A stretch of 64,000 nt of DNA, taken from NCBI GenBank assembly GCA_016858145.1, contig JAEHOE010000013.1, positions 930,001-994,000 of the forward strand, read 5' to 3'. How positions within the stretch are numbered: position 1 is the first letter of the stretch; each line of letters opens with the position of its first letter. Made by a program: the position numbers and the translations under genes. The stretch is from Edaphochlamys debaryana (lineage: Eukaryota > Chlorophyta > Chlorophyceae > Chlamydomonadales). The notes beneath the pieces were generated by a model. It searched no databases. It saw only the letters and a list, made by a program, of their open reading frames with translations, and had not been told where the DNA came from. Positions 22,318-34,023 of this stretch are shown piece by piece.

Positions 22318-25300
22318 ATGGAGGTGAGGCGCGGCAGCCGGCGCTGCGATCACGTCGTCTGGATGTCTCTCTTCATCTAGCTGACAATGGGGATTGTGTG
22401 GGAGCCTCCGGCAAGACCGCTTGCCCCAAACCCCGCGATTCCAGTTAGCTCGGGGCCGCCGTGAAGTATGGCGGCTCTATGCGAGCAGCGTAGGACTGAA
22501 CAGAAGATCCAATGCGGGGTTTGAGCCCTGCCGTGACGTCTCAACGACCTCCACACCGTCCCGTGCCTTCTCTGCTGCGGACACACGGTTTCCGCCGGCC
22601 CCACCACCCGCGGTGGCTGACCCGCTCAGCAACGGAATCGGCCACCCTCTGATACTGTCACGAAATCTGCTTCGCGGGACGACGCGAGGTTTTGGGCCTC
22701 CGGTGCCCGCCGATTCCACCACTTCCACATGGCCCGGAGCCGTCCCCCACTAGGGCTTCGTTCTCAACCCCATAGCTCCTGGCTCTCCACCTCACACCTG
22801 GCTTCCCAGCCAGACATAGTGTCTGCTTACTCCAACATCTGCAGAGGTACGACTACCTCTCGACCATCTCCTCTGGGGCCTACGGAGTGGTGAGGGGAAA
22901 GCAAGGCGGGGGCGGAGGGCGGGAGGGGGGGCCACGGGGAAGAAGGGGCGGGGGGAAGGGGGGCGGGTTCAGCGAGCGCTGGAGACTCGCCATGGGTAGG
23001 GGATATGGGAGACAGAAAAGTACAAGGCCCGTTCTCAGCTGCCGCCTGTCGCCGTGCCCTTCCTCGTCTGACGGCAGACACTTCCCGTTGACCCAGCCCT
23101 GCACGTCCGCGCCGGGGCCACGGCGGGCGCAGTTGCCCTGTGTGCATAACTAGCCATGTACCAAACCACGATACTCACCTCGGCAGCCTTACTAAGGCCC
23201 TAGTTGGGGTTGCTGCGATCGGGCCGAAGCGGAAAGGCAAAGGCCGGGCAGGAACACATTGGCGGACAGTGCAGACGCGCCTCGCTCCCACGTAGCAGTC
23301 CAACTTCGATCCGTCTGAACTTCCTAGCGACCATTCCCATTCGGCCCCCCCAAACGTCCTGCTTGTCCCAGGTCTACCGCGTGTACGACAACGTGACTAA
23401 GAAGATATGCGCCGCCAAGGGAATACGTCAGGCGCACGAGGACGCGGAGGTGGGAGCGGACGGCGGAGGGGGGCGCAGGGGGCTGTCAGGCGCTGCCTGT
23501 GTTTTGTGTTTTGGCACGGTCAAGGGATAGGGGCGGGATGAACTGAGCGTAACAAGCAGCAGGACCCTAGGTGGGGGTCGGGGGTGTCAGGCCCGGCGGG
23601 CGCCATGGCGCGTTGCATTGGGTCTGGCAGCATTGCCCCGCGCCGTCGTCCCCTCCCCCTTCTCCGCCCGCCCCACATTCCCCATCCACTCCACCCCCCA
23701 TCCCCTCCTGTTCTCCCCTCTCCCCTCCTCCCTCGCCACCCCCTCAACCCGTCCCCTCCCCCACCCTCCCCCCGTCCAGGTCCTCCGCATGACACTCCGA
23801 GAGCTCAAGGTGCTCCGGGCGCTCCCCCCCCATGCCAACGTGGTGCAGCTGCTGGAGGCCTTCCGCTCCCAGAGCGGCCGGTGAGGGCCTGAGGGGGCCT
23901 GGGGGGGTCCTGGAAGGGGCCTGAGAGCTGCCTGGGAGGGGCCTGAGGGGGCGTAAATGGGGCTTGGGGAGGCCTAGAGGGCGGTACGGAGCTCGAGGCA
24001 TTTCGCTCACCGAGCGGCCATTGAGGGCGTGAGGGCGGGGGCCCCAGGGCCCTTCAGACTGAAGGCTGCAGCAGGGGATGGGGTGGGCCGTGGCAACACC
24101 ACTCTGACTTGGCCCGCCCTGCCCTGTTCTCATCCCGGCCCTTCCTGTACGGCAGTGTGTACATGGTGTTTGAGTACGTCCCGGGAAACCTGTACGAGGT
24201 ACGTCTCATCGGGCAGACGGGCGGCAAACCAAGCGACTCAGCACCCCAACTCAATCCTGCTGGACCCTTTGCCCTGACCCTCTTGCCTCCCCTTCGTTAC
24301 CCCCCCGCCCCTCTCCCCCCCCATGTACAGGAGATGGGCTTCCACCCCCGCAACGCGCTGCCCCCGCCGCTGCTCCAGTCGGTGGCCTGGCAGCTGCTGC
24401 GGGCGCTGCAGCACTGCCACGCCAACGGGGTGAGGCCGGGGAGGGGGGGGGGTTGAGGCAGTGGACAGGGGCAGGGGTCGAGGCAGTGGACGTGAGGTCG
24501 ATTGTTGCCTGTTGTGCGATGGCTGGCAGCGATGGCAGTGTGGGGTGGTCAGACGGGGTTGAGGTAGGGCCGTAGGGGCGTGAGGTCGAGTGTTACCGGC
24601 TGCAGCTACTACCTTAAACCCTGACAACCTTACTTGAATGGGCCTTACCGCTTCCTCCCGCCTCCACCCACTTGCACCACAGCTGGTGCACCGAGACATC
24701 AAGCCCTCCAACATCCTCATCTCAGACGACCCAGGGGCCACCACAGTCACCCCACCGGGGGGCCCCGCCTCCGGCGGAGGATCGGCCGCCGCCGCCCCCA
24801 CGCGGCGCGGCAGCCCCTACGCAGGTCGCATCATCAAGCTGTGCGACTTTGGCTTCGCGAGGACGTCGGCGGACGGCTCGGCAGTCACACAGACGCTGGG
24901 TGCGTGCTGCGTGCGTGCGGGGTCCCAAGTATGTGCTCTGTGCTGCGTGTTGCGTGCCGCAACCTGGGGCCTGCTGGCCGCAAGCTTTCTAGGGCTTATG
25001 CCACGCCCCCGTGACAGCCCCTCTCTTTATATACCCCCATAATCTGTATTACCCAGGGTTGCACAATACAGCAGCCCCCGGTGCCAATACGCGTATTAAT
25101 ACGCAATACGGCCCCCTCCTCGATAATACGGCTTAATACGGCTTCAATACGGCGGCGCCCAGCCGTATTAATACGGAAGCGTACGGCAGCCCATACTGCT
25201 GCCTTGTGCATGAGCGAATGCGCTCCGCGTTCACGCAGAAGCGCAGGGATTGCGTAGGGCATCGGCTACGGCGGAACGGACGGCTGAGCTGCCGACCGAC

Positions 25301-28300
25301 GCACCCCAGCACCCCACGTTACCCCCCTTTTCCGCCGGCCCCCGGCTGCCCGGCCGGTACCCCCGCGCCGCATGCCGTATTAACACGGCAGGGAGAGGCC
25401 GTATCCATATTAATACGTATCCGTATCAATACGGGGACTGATACGTAATGGCAACCCTGGTATTACCGTGTCTTCGCCACAGCCGCCGGCGGCGACGCCA
25501 AGCTGAGCTCGTACATCATGACCCGCTGGTACCGGCCGCCCGAGGTGGGTGGCGCTTAGCGGCTTAGTGGGGCCTTAACCGTGTTGCCGCTGTTTGTAAA
25601 GCCGACAATAGCAATAACAATGCTCCGTGCATAGCCCCTGTTTGTGCAAGGTGGAGGCCACCATACGACCTCACGACGGCCGTTCAACCCATTGCAGGTT
25701 CTAGTGGGCGACGTGTACGGCGCGCCCGTGGACATATGGTCGTACGGCGTGATGCTGGCCGAGCTCGCCACGGGCCGGCCACTATTCCCAGGCAAGCTTG
25801 CACGCGCTTCCGCACCACATGATCTGCACCGCTCAGCCCAACAGTTCCTCGATTGCCGCTGCAAGATGCACGCTTGCCCTCTTACAGTCGTCGCAAAGCC
25901 AACATCTCTTCCCGATGCGCCTGCAAAAAGCCCATGCGTTCTACTTACCCAAGGCGCGCCACCGCCTTCCCGGCCCGGCCCCGCAGGCAACAGCACGGTG
26001 GACCAGCTGTGGCGCGTGATGCGCTGCATGGGCCCGCTGCCGGCCCGGCAGGCCGCCGCCCTGCGCAAGGACCGCCGCCTGGCGCCCCTGTGGGCCTCGG
26101 TGCCGGCGGTCACACGCACCCTGGCCACGCGATTGGCGGTAGGTGGCCAAGGGGCGTGGGGAGGAGGGGGGGGAACGAGCACGGGATGGGGCCCCCTTTC
26201 GGCGTCCCGCGGCGAAGGGGCCTGAGCGGTCTGTGGCGGTTGTAGGTCCGCTCTGGAGAGGTGGCGGCTAGGACGTGGGACGGTGGCGACCCGCACGCCT
26301 GCAACCAACTGCCTTGCCCCTTCTCTCCGTCCCTCTCGCTCAGGGCCTGGAGCCTCGCCTTGTGTCCCTCATCACCTCCTGCCTGGATCTCGAGCCTCTG
26401 CGGCGGCCCACGGCCGTACAGCTGCTGGAGATGCCGTACTTCTGGGACGTACGGCAGGTGCTGGGCGGCACGGAGCTGGCGAACCAGGTGCGGGGCGGTG
26501 GTGGGCAGCGCGTGAAAGCTAGGTGGTCCATCGCAGGCACACTGCGGTAACCCGTCGAGAGGGGGGAGGTGCAATGGGAAAAGCAGCTGTCTAGCGCGTC
26601 TCAGGGGGCGAGCAAATAGACGGCCTGCAAAGGCAAAAGCAGATGAGGGGATGGAGCATGTTCCTGGCGCCTTGACGGTCTTCCTGTGCCGTGCTTTGCG
26701 CCCGCAGCTGCCGTACCTGGCGAGGGACAAGTCGGACAACGCTGTGCAGTCCACGGTCGTGCCGCTCAGCACGGTGCGCACACAGCACGCGGCGGCAGAG
26801 CGCGTGCAGCACGCCGCCGTATCCGTGGCAGCAGCGGCCGAGAGCCTCCGGCACGCCACGGCGACACCCGCCACGCCCGCCGCCGCCATGGCCTCCGCCC
26901 TCGCTGCCGCCGCCGCTGCAACCGCGACCGCTTTGACGTGAACCCCCGCCGCCGCCATGGTGCCTCCCACATCGACGTCCACGGATGCGGCGGCACGGAC
27001 TCTCCAGCCGGCCACCGCATCGTTGAGAGCACCGGGGCCTGCAGCTGCGGCTTCAAAGCCCGCGCCTGCCGTTGCGTCGGAGCAGCGGGCGGGATCGACC
27101 CAGTCCGAGCCGGAGCGTGTGAAGCCCAGGCCCTCGTCCATCGAGCCCCTGGCCCCCGCCTCCCTGGTCCCCAACTACAGCCACCTCCTGTCCAGCGGCG
27201 CCCAAGCACCGCTTTCCGGCGGCCACACCTCCAGCGCTGGCGGCGACGCCGTCGGCCCCGTCGCCCAGGCCGCCACTGCACCCGTCGCTGCAGCTGCGGG
27301 TGCCACAGCGCCCACTGCCAGCCCCACAGCAGGAGCGATGGCTGGGGCGGCAGCATTCGCTTCAGGCATCAGTCCGCTTGTGACTGCTGACACCTGTGGA
27401 GCCGCCACATCAGCGGCCGGTGCCCCACGGCTGCCCGTTGCGCTCCAGCTGCCGAGCGGCCCGAGCGGTGACCCCCTGCTGCCGCAGCGTCCCGCTGGTA
27501 CATCCATACAAGCCGCGCCGTCTCTAGCGCCCTGCGCCGAGTCAGCCGCAGCGCTCGGCACGATCGGCGCGGGCCGCGGCAGCCTCAGCACGCACGGCAT
27601 GGCGCTCGACGAGGAGACGCTGCTGTGCATGCGGAGCCCCGCCGGCGCGCCGCAGCACAGCACGCCGCAGCGCGGGGGGCCGCAGCACGCGGCCGGCCCC
27701 AGGCACAACCGCGCGCTGGCGGCGGTTGGCGAGGCGGGGCTGCTGCGAATGGACTCCCATGTGACGTGTGAGTCAGGGGCCCACGGGCCCAGGGCCTGGG
27801 CTGGGCCTGCTGGGCGCTCTGCTGTGTGTCGAGCCCCGACCGCTACACTGACAACTGTTTCCGCAGGGATTGCGGCTTTGGGGCTTGCGTTGCTGGCCTG
27901 GAGTGGCAATGTACTGCTCAACCTCGCCTCCGCCTGACGTCCTGTTCCCCCATCGTCATGCAGGCTGCAGCTCGGGCGTCATGCACGCCTCCGCCTCCGA
28001 CGGCGCCCTGGCATGCCTGTCGATCTTCGCCTCCGGCGGCGCCGCGGGCCCCAGCGGGATACCCTGCTGCGCCACCTGCGGTGCCGGCACCAGCACCAAT
28101 GCAGCCGGCGCCTTGCAGCGCCTCATGACCACCCACCATCACCACGATGCCACCGATTCCTTCCCGGTGCCCCTGGTGCGTGCCGCCACCACCAACTGCG
28201 CGCTCCCGCCTTCCACCACTGCCGGCGGGCCTACGGGCGGCGGCATCGACACCCGGACCGGTGGGATGGGGCTGCCCCGCGTCAGTGACAGCTCTGCCGC

Positions 28301-30299
28301 CTACATGCACACGCTGCGGTGGCTGGGGCAGCACGCGTACCGCTCCGCCAGCTCCCTGAACGCGTCCATGGCTTCTGTTGCGGCGGTCGCGGCGGCTGCC
28401 GGCCTGGCGACCAGCACCTCCACGGCAGCCAGTGACCACGCCCAGGCGCACGAGCACGTCTGTGAAGAGGATGAAGCCTCGTGCCTGGCCAGGGCTGTCG
28501 ACGGCACGGTGCACAGCTGCAGCAACGCCGGAGCCGTGCCACCTCACCAGCAGCTCGGAGACGGCAGGACCCAGCAGCAGCTGCAGCAGGGCCCGGCACA
28601 CCAGCACCACCACCTGCACTTGCACCTGCACACCCACCAGTCGTCTCAGCAGCAGCAGCCGTCGACGCACGGCCCGACAGCTGCCGTACACGCGGGCCAC
28701 AGCATGTACGACAGCGAGCCTGTTGGCCGGCGCATCCCTGCGCCCCGGGCACCTGCTGGTGCTGTGATGGCCCCTCCGGGCACCACCTTCTCCTGCCAGG
28801 TGGCGCAAAATCAGAAGGTGGGAAACCATGCTGGTGGCTCTTGTCGGTACTCGGCGACTTGGTAGACTGGGACTTGTGCTGGTGGGACTGCTTTGTTGCA
28901 GTCTCGAGGGTTGAGGTGTGTGTCCTCTTCTGCACTCTTACCTTGCCCCCGCTGTCATGCAACTAACCTCCCACAGAGCAAGGCAGAGATGTACGAGGGG
29001 GGCCCCGACCAACCAAGAGTGGTGCGCCCGCTGCCGTCGGGGCCGCGGCGCTCCAGCTCCGCCGCCGCCGCCGCCCTGAGCAACGGGGAGCCGCCCAGCC
29101 CCCGCATGCGCGGAGGCATTGTGGGCTGCATGCCCTTCCTCCGCGCGCGCCGGGTGCCGGGAGCCTGCCCCAAGGCCCGCATCCCCAAGGCCCCAGCCGC
29201 TGCCTCCGGCGGCCCCACCGCCGGCCAGCCCAGGGCCCAGCTCTGCCCGTGGGCCCCCATCACCGCCGCCCCGCCGGCTCACCTCAAGTGCTCATCCGGA
29301 CCCGGGTGCGCGCCCACTTCCAACGCCAATGTCATCGGCGGTCCGGCCTACCAAGCATCCGCCACACTTGGCACGGGCGCCTCGGCCTTCGCCTGCAACG
29401 AGATTGAGGCGTACGTTGCGTCATCCGCGGCTGGCTCAGAGCGCGGAGCCGCGGAAAGCGGTAACTCGACGCCGGCTGCGGCGGTGCCGCACGGCTCCTT
29501 GCCACCCTGCGGTGGGCCTGGGGCCGAGGGCGGGATGCTGCTTGGCCCCAGCTCAGTGTCCACCGGGGGAGCGTCCCGCAGCTCCCGCGCCTGCTGCAGC
29601 TTGAGCCACACCGCCACGGGCGGCACGACGAGCACCGCGTTCAGCAGCGACAGCGCGAGCGGCTTTGGCGCTTTCGCGACCGCGAGCTACGTCAGCACCT
29701 GGCAAGACGGCTTCTCGGCGCACGGCGGAACCGCGGCCGGGCCCACGGCCGGGACCGCGGCCGCGGCCACAACCTCAAGCTCCTTCTGCGCTGCTGGCAA
29801 CCCTGGGGGCTCGGCGCACGCGGCCCCGCCAAGCTGCGGCGCCCCCGCGTCCTCGAGCAGCAACACGGTCTGTGCGGCCGTCAGCGTGACATCTCAGCTG
29901 CTGCTCTACGCTAGCGACATCATGCGGGCGGCCGGAGCTGCGGGCGCGCTCGGCAACTCGGTGTACGGCGGTCATGACGTCATCCCCGAGGGCGAGGAGA
30001 GCGGCCAGCTGGCCATGATGACGTCACGGCCCCAGCGCGGGCCCATCAACGCGTCGTCGTCATGCGATGGCGCCGGCTCGAGCGGTGCGGTGGCGCGCTC
30101 GCCGTGGCAGCACTCACCCCTGGCTGGCCAGCAGCATGAACAAGGTCCGGCGGGGGGGGTGACCCAGCTGCCAGTGGTGGCGGCACCGGCAGTGAAGAGC
30201 GAGAGCGGAGCCTGTGGCTCGACGGCTGCCGCTGCTTCGGGCGGGTTCCGGCAGAAGCTGCTTGGCTGGCGGTCCCGCCTGTGGGGCTTCGTGGCGTGA
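22318..30299 (+). CDS. CDKL-family protein kinase with long tail
   Basis: Ser/Thr kinase of the CDK-like (CDKL) group, whose algal members affect cilium length. Exons: 22318-22323, 22845-22889, 23372-23449, 23780-23880, 24156-24198, 24331-24429, 24683-24899, 25483-25544, 25698-25791, 25987-26138, 26344-26487, 26708-26937, 27130-27767, 27964-28817, 28977-30299 (1361 aa). The kinase domain (residues 3-340) has glycine loop SSGAYGVV (first Gly is Ser), lysine in CAAKG, HRDIKPSNIL, KLCDFGFAR (typical of CDKL), SSYIMTRWYRPPE and GRPLFPGNSTVDQLW. The first coding exon is just ATG GAG. The tail is Ala/Ser/Gly/His-rich and unrecognised. Odd: without the inferred intron 26938-27129, an in-frame TGA (26939-26941) ends the protein at 424 aa, so two isoforms are possible; a separate downstream gene from ATG 26957 is the other option. 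The kinase part is firm, the tail moderate. Confidence 0.8.
23990..24036 (+). repeat. Decayed copy of a kinase exon end inside the next intron
   Basis: Aligns at an offset of 140 bp with the end of exon 23780-23880 plus its donor: GCTCGAGGCATTTCGCTCAC against GCTGGAGGCCTTCCGCTCCC, then GAGCGGCCATTGAGGGCGTG against GAGCGGCCGGTGAGGGCCTG. The donor GGTGAG has become ATTGAG, so the copy can no longer be spliced there. Confidence 0.65.
25054..25459. mobile_element. Non-autonomous hAT-like element (406 bp) in a kinase intron
   Basis: The ends are inverted repeats, CAGGGTTGC at the left and GCAACCCTG at the right, with weaker pairing beyond. An exact 8-bp duplication GTATTACC flanks them (25046-25053 and 25460-25467). 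CAGGG ends plus 8-bp duplications are the hallmark of hAT transposons. The interior has no coding frame of note but is packed with ATACGG motifs and two 14-bp palindromes (25091-25104 and 25163-25176), resembling subterminal transposase-binding repeats. It is much more AT-rich than its surroundings and lies wholly in the intron 24900-25482. Confidence 0.88.
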
Positions 30300-31224
30300 T
30301 GCGGCGGGCTGGGCGGTGTGCGTAGGCATGTCTGGAGCAAGATCAAGGAGGGAATGGCACGCGGACTCAACGTCAACAACCTTTGCAGATAGAGGGAAAA
30401 GGCTAGCTAACTCAACAGGAACACGAGATACGAAGATCGGGAGTTAGAGTCATGCGCCGCAATCTGCACCTCGGGAAGAACCTAAAGCTGAAGAGATTCC
30501 GCTTGCTTCTCAAACTGAGTGTGCATCGCATGTGTGTCCTTGCAGCATATGTGCTAGGGCTAGGGTTTGCTGGAGTGATACGTGTGGTAGTGCATAAGCT
30601 GGCGGCTCGAGCCGTTACAGCCAACTGAGCAGAGAGGGCGGGGTCTTGCTAGGGTGCTTGCTAGAGTATTCGCAAGAGCACACTGAGCGACAGGCATCTA
30701 CCTGGTTTTGGTGGATACGAAGCGGTAGCGCTACTGCCTCGACACAAGTGCGTGCGGTGAGGTTGTCCCTCGCTTTTAAATGCGTACTGTTAGTGTTCGG
30801 GCACTAGGGTTTGCAGATAACAGGGCAGTTTGCTTGCCTTGCCACAAGTCCGGACGGAGGGGTCTGCCGTCTGCAATGGCGCGGTGCCAGCAACGTCTAG
30901 CACAGTCAATCCGAAAGTGGTGCGCTGCAGGGCCCGTGGTGACTGCTTGGCAGCTGGTTACTAGCCGCTTTGGTAACGGCCCCCTTCTTGTTGACTTGCT
31001 TGCCTTTCTTGCTGCACTGTGCACATTTGCTAAGGGCAGACCGGCATGAACGCGACCGTGAGAATCCGAGGCGGTTCGTTGACGTTAAGCCTTTGGGGTC
31101 TGGTAGACGGAGTCTCTTGCCCCCTGGATTCTTCTGGATCCTGATCATGCCAGAGCTTTGTTTCAGAGCTTCCCATGGCTGGTGGTACTTTTTGGCGTGT
31201 GGGCATTCAGGCCAAGCAGGGGCA

Positions 31225-31279
31225 ACCCAGCCAAGACGGCTGGGTTCCGGCAAACATAATCCTAGCCTGGGCTAGGATG
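31225..31279. repeat. Two adjacent stem-loops
   Basis: AACCCAGCC and GGCTGGGTT pair across a 5-base loop. About 20 bases on, ATCCTAGCC and GGCTAGGAT pair across a 2-base loop. Both have perfect 9-bp arms with the shared core (C)AGCC/GGCT. No coding context explains them. Confidence 0.6.
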
Positions 31280-33862
31280 AATAAGGCGTGGGGGCCTGGG
31301 ATTGGTATGGTGAGAGTATGGCTTAGCCATAGAGTATGGCTTTGCAGGGCCAGGCCGAGTACTTCTACGGCTCTGCCGGCCTGCTCATAAGCGAGGCGTT
31401 ACACAGGGTCAAAATTGACATAAGCCACTGTGTTTAGTCCTGAACGTTGTGTGCTGGGAGTTCGCTAGGGAAGGGGGAAGTTGGACCTCTTGCTTACTTT
31501 GTCTGTGCCAGGGCCGCCCAGCTTAGTTGCCGGTGGACGTGTGTCATGCCTAGATGTTGATTGGCTGCGTGTGCTTGCTACTCCAGACTTCGTGAAACGA
31601 GTGCCGGGTGGGTTTGCTGGTTGGGCGCCCTGTCGTTTCGGCTTTCCAAGTGTTGGGTTCTGGCCTGCTCTGTGTCGGGCCGCGCCGTTGAGGGCTGTTG
31701 AAATGCCCTTCGAGTTTGCTTAGTTGGGGCAACCGAGCGCTGCTTGTACATCAAGGCAGCCTGCAGCGCTCTGCCCCCACACTCCTCGGGTGCCCAACCA
31801 AATCGGTCGGGTGTGCTATGCTGCTGGAGCCGCCCATTCGCGGCTGACAAGCCAGCCACCTGACTCGAGGGTCGGGCTTTATCTCCTCGCGCTGTGACCG
31901 TGCGAGGTGGCACGTACGTTGGCGCTTTGCCTTTGTCGTACGGCACGGCACGGCATGTGGTGTGTCGACAGTTAGCTTTTGCCCGCATGCTCATGCTCGA
32001 TTAATCTTGCTGTTAGTTAACTTGGCTTGGTTATTATGTCTGGGCCTGTCGTGGCCAAGATTGTGCCCGGGCCTGTCCAGCTTTTTGACGCTTGCCCGGG
32101 CCTTGGGGGCAAGCAGGACTGAGTTGAGTGCAGCCTCGCCTTGTGCCAAGGGCAATCCGAACTGCAGTGTCCCTCCTTGCTTGAGGACACGTGAACGAGT
32201 AGGACGGACGCATAGCCACCATTTCTCCCGCAGAACGAATGCTGTTCTTCACGCATCACCATTATTCACGCTTGTGTGTCCTTTCAAGCTGCCAGATGCG
32301 TTTAAGTTGACTGTACGTCTGAACCTCTGGGCACGTGCATTGTCCTTGTCCTTGTGCTCGTTCGTGAGCGGCGTATGAGCTTAGAGTTCGAGCATAGATG
32401 CTGAGCACCGAGTGGGCGTTGCTTGCCTGGCGTGTATCTCGTGTGCGTCCCACCTTGTCGAGCCCTGACCCCTGAAGTGTATTTGTTGCCTGGGTACGAA
32501 CTCGCTTGTTGGGTATCGCACACTGCCTGAGCCACCCCCTGTGGCGGGGGGTGGCTTGGGGATGCGGCCAACAGGAACACAGGGCTAAAGCGCACGCAAC
32601 ATTGCTGCCTATGATGCTGTGCAATGCAATGTGGGATGCCTCAAGCACTTCTCGCCTTGCCTTCTTGGTTCCTACTGGGTGGTGGTAGTGGTGGTCAGGA
32701 CGTCCAGTACTCCACCGGCGGCGAGTTTCTGCTGTCGCGTGTCGGTTATTCGTTGCTCGCTATCATCGTAGCTTGTGGGCCGGTTCAGGTCCGGGCTGCC
32801 AGCCCATGCATGGGCAGTGCCCAGGAAAGGGGGGTGGCGCGGTACCTGCTGAATGCAGCACGGCACACAAGTAGGGGCCGGTATTCTTTCTTCGCCGCGC
32901 GCCGTATGTCATCCTCGCCGGTTACTTACGAGTACGTTTGGGGACAAGGGGAGACCGGGTGGAGGTTTTGGCGCATGGGGAGGTGATGATGAGGACTGTC
33001 CCGGGGGATGAGACGGTCCCTGCATGGTGCCCGGCCGCCGCTAAAAGCGTCCGTTCCGAAACACGCACGGAGTGGCCCTCCCTTCCCCAGTGCCCATACC
33101 TGATCACGGCGCCTTTACAACGGCCGCCTGTCAAGCTGCGCCATACACTGCACAGACAAGGGTTGGCGACTGGGCGGCAGGGTCTTGGATACCGTAGACC
33201 ACCTGGAACGACTAGAGCATCCGCTTCGCTGGAAGTCAAGCACTCCAGCGTCTGCTGTATGCTAGGATTTAAGGCATGGGCCGCTGCGCGCACCAGTAGC
33301 AGGCTAGCATTTCACGCCCGCAAGCTGAAGATCTTGGCTGACGTTGCACGGGCCCTGCTGCTGGGAACGAGGCCCAGTGACGACTAGTGCGTGCGACACA
33401 AATCTGCAGGATTGCCGGACAGCAAGGCAGGGCGGCGACAAGGCCCTCAGCAAAGCCCGAGAGCAACGAGCTGGCGGCCTAGGCCTGGACACCTGGGCTT
33501 GTAGACGTAGAGCAGCTTTAAGGCTTCATGCCGGAGCCGTTGGCAGACACATTGCCTAGCCACTGGCTCTCTACAAATCCTCTGGAACCCAGCTACTCCC
33601 TCTCTGCCCCTGCGCAGCCACATAGCACAACTGTAAACTCCCACATGGCCAGTGGTGTGCGTTTCAACGAGCAGACACGCACTCCACAAAACCTCTGAAG
33701 GTCCGTAGCGTCAGGTCAATACACAGCGCAGCAACCCCGTGCCCGAGCGATACTGAACTCAGGCGACAATGATAGCAGATGAGAAAGAGACAAGGGGGAG
33801 CCCGCATATTTTTCGAGACATAATCAGCACCGCAGTGGCCACAACTTGATTGCTTTGGCCAA

Positions 33863-33883
33863 AACAGTTTGGGCCAAACTGTT
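33863..33883. repeat. 21-bp near-perfect palindrome
   Basis: AACAGTTTGG and CCAAACTGTT are exact inverted repeats around a single G. It could be a protein-binding palindrome or a decayed transposon terminus; no partner copy is visible nearby. Confidence 0.6.
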
Positions 33884-34018
33884 CACCCGAATTTGTTCCT
33901 TATGACAGGCGGACCAGAGGGCCCAGGAACCGTACGCGTGTAAAACCACCTCCAAACTCCCGCTCGGCCCCACACCCCCTCGTGTGCCCCCTTCTACCCA
34001 TCCACGCCCCACCCAAGA

Positions 34019-34023
34019 TTACA
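34019..34023 (-). terminator. TGTAA poly(A) signal, MYND gene
   Basis: TTACA on the + strand is the first minus-strand TGTAA beyond the MYND gene stop at 34785, giving a 3' UTR of about 760 nt. The region 34024-34784 is otherwise featureless. Confidence 0.5.

Larger units (their letters stand above)
30300..34009. other. Gene-poor stretch
   Basis: I see no supportable exon in 3.7 kb. Open frames are short and unlike any family. The + strand is T/G-rich from about 30.3 to 32.9 kb and A/C-rich from about 33.4 kb, as two converging untranslated transcripts would give. The first TGTAA on the + strand after the kinase stop is near 33631, so the kinase 3' UTR is either very long or ends at a variant signal. 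Two stem-loops and one palindrome are listed separately. Confidence 0.45.

Noticed and set aside
26957..27937. Separate gene from ATG 26957, ending at a TGA after a hydrophobic C terminus
   Set aside because: The frame is that of the kinase, and the hydrophobic end appears only by reading through the intron 27768-27963 or by using an acceptor at 27867. The longer model leaves far more open frame explained. It is kept as an alternative only.
31578..31994. Minus-strand frame of 138 codons in the gene-poor stretch
   Set aside because: Gln/Arg/Thr-rich without any motif. It is the complement of a T/G-rich non-coding tract, where stops are rare on that strand.
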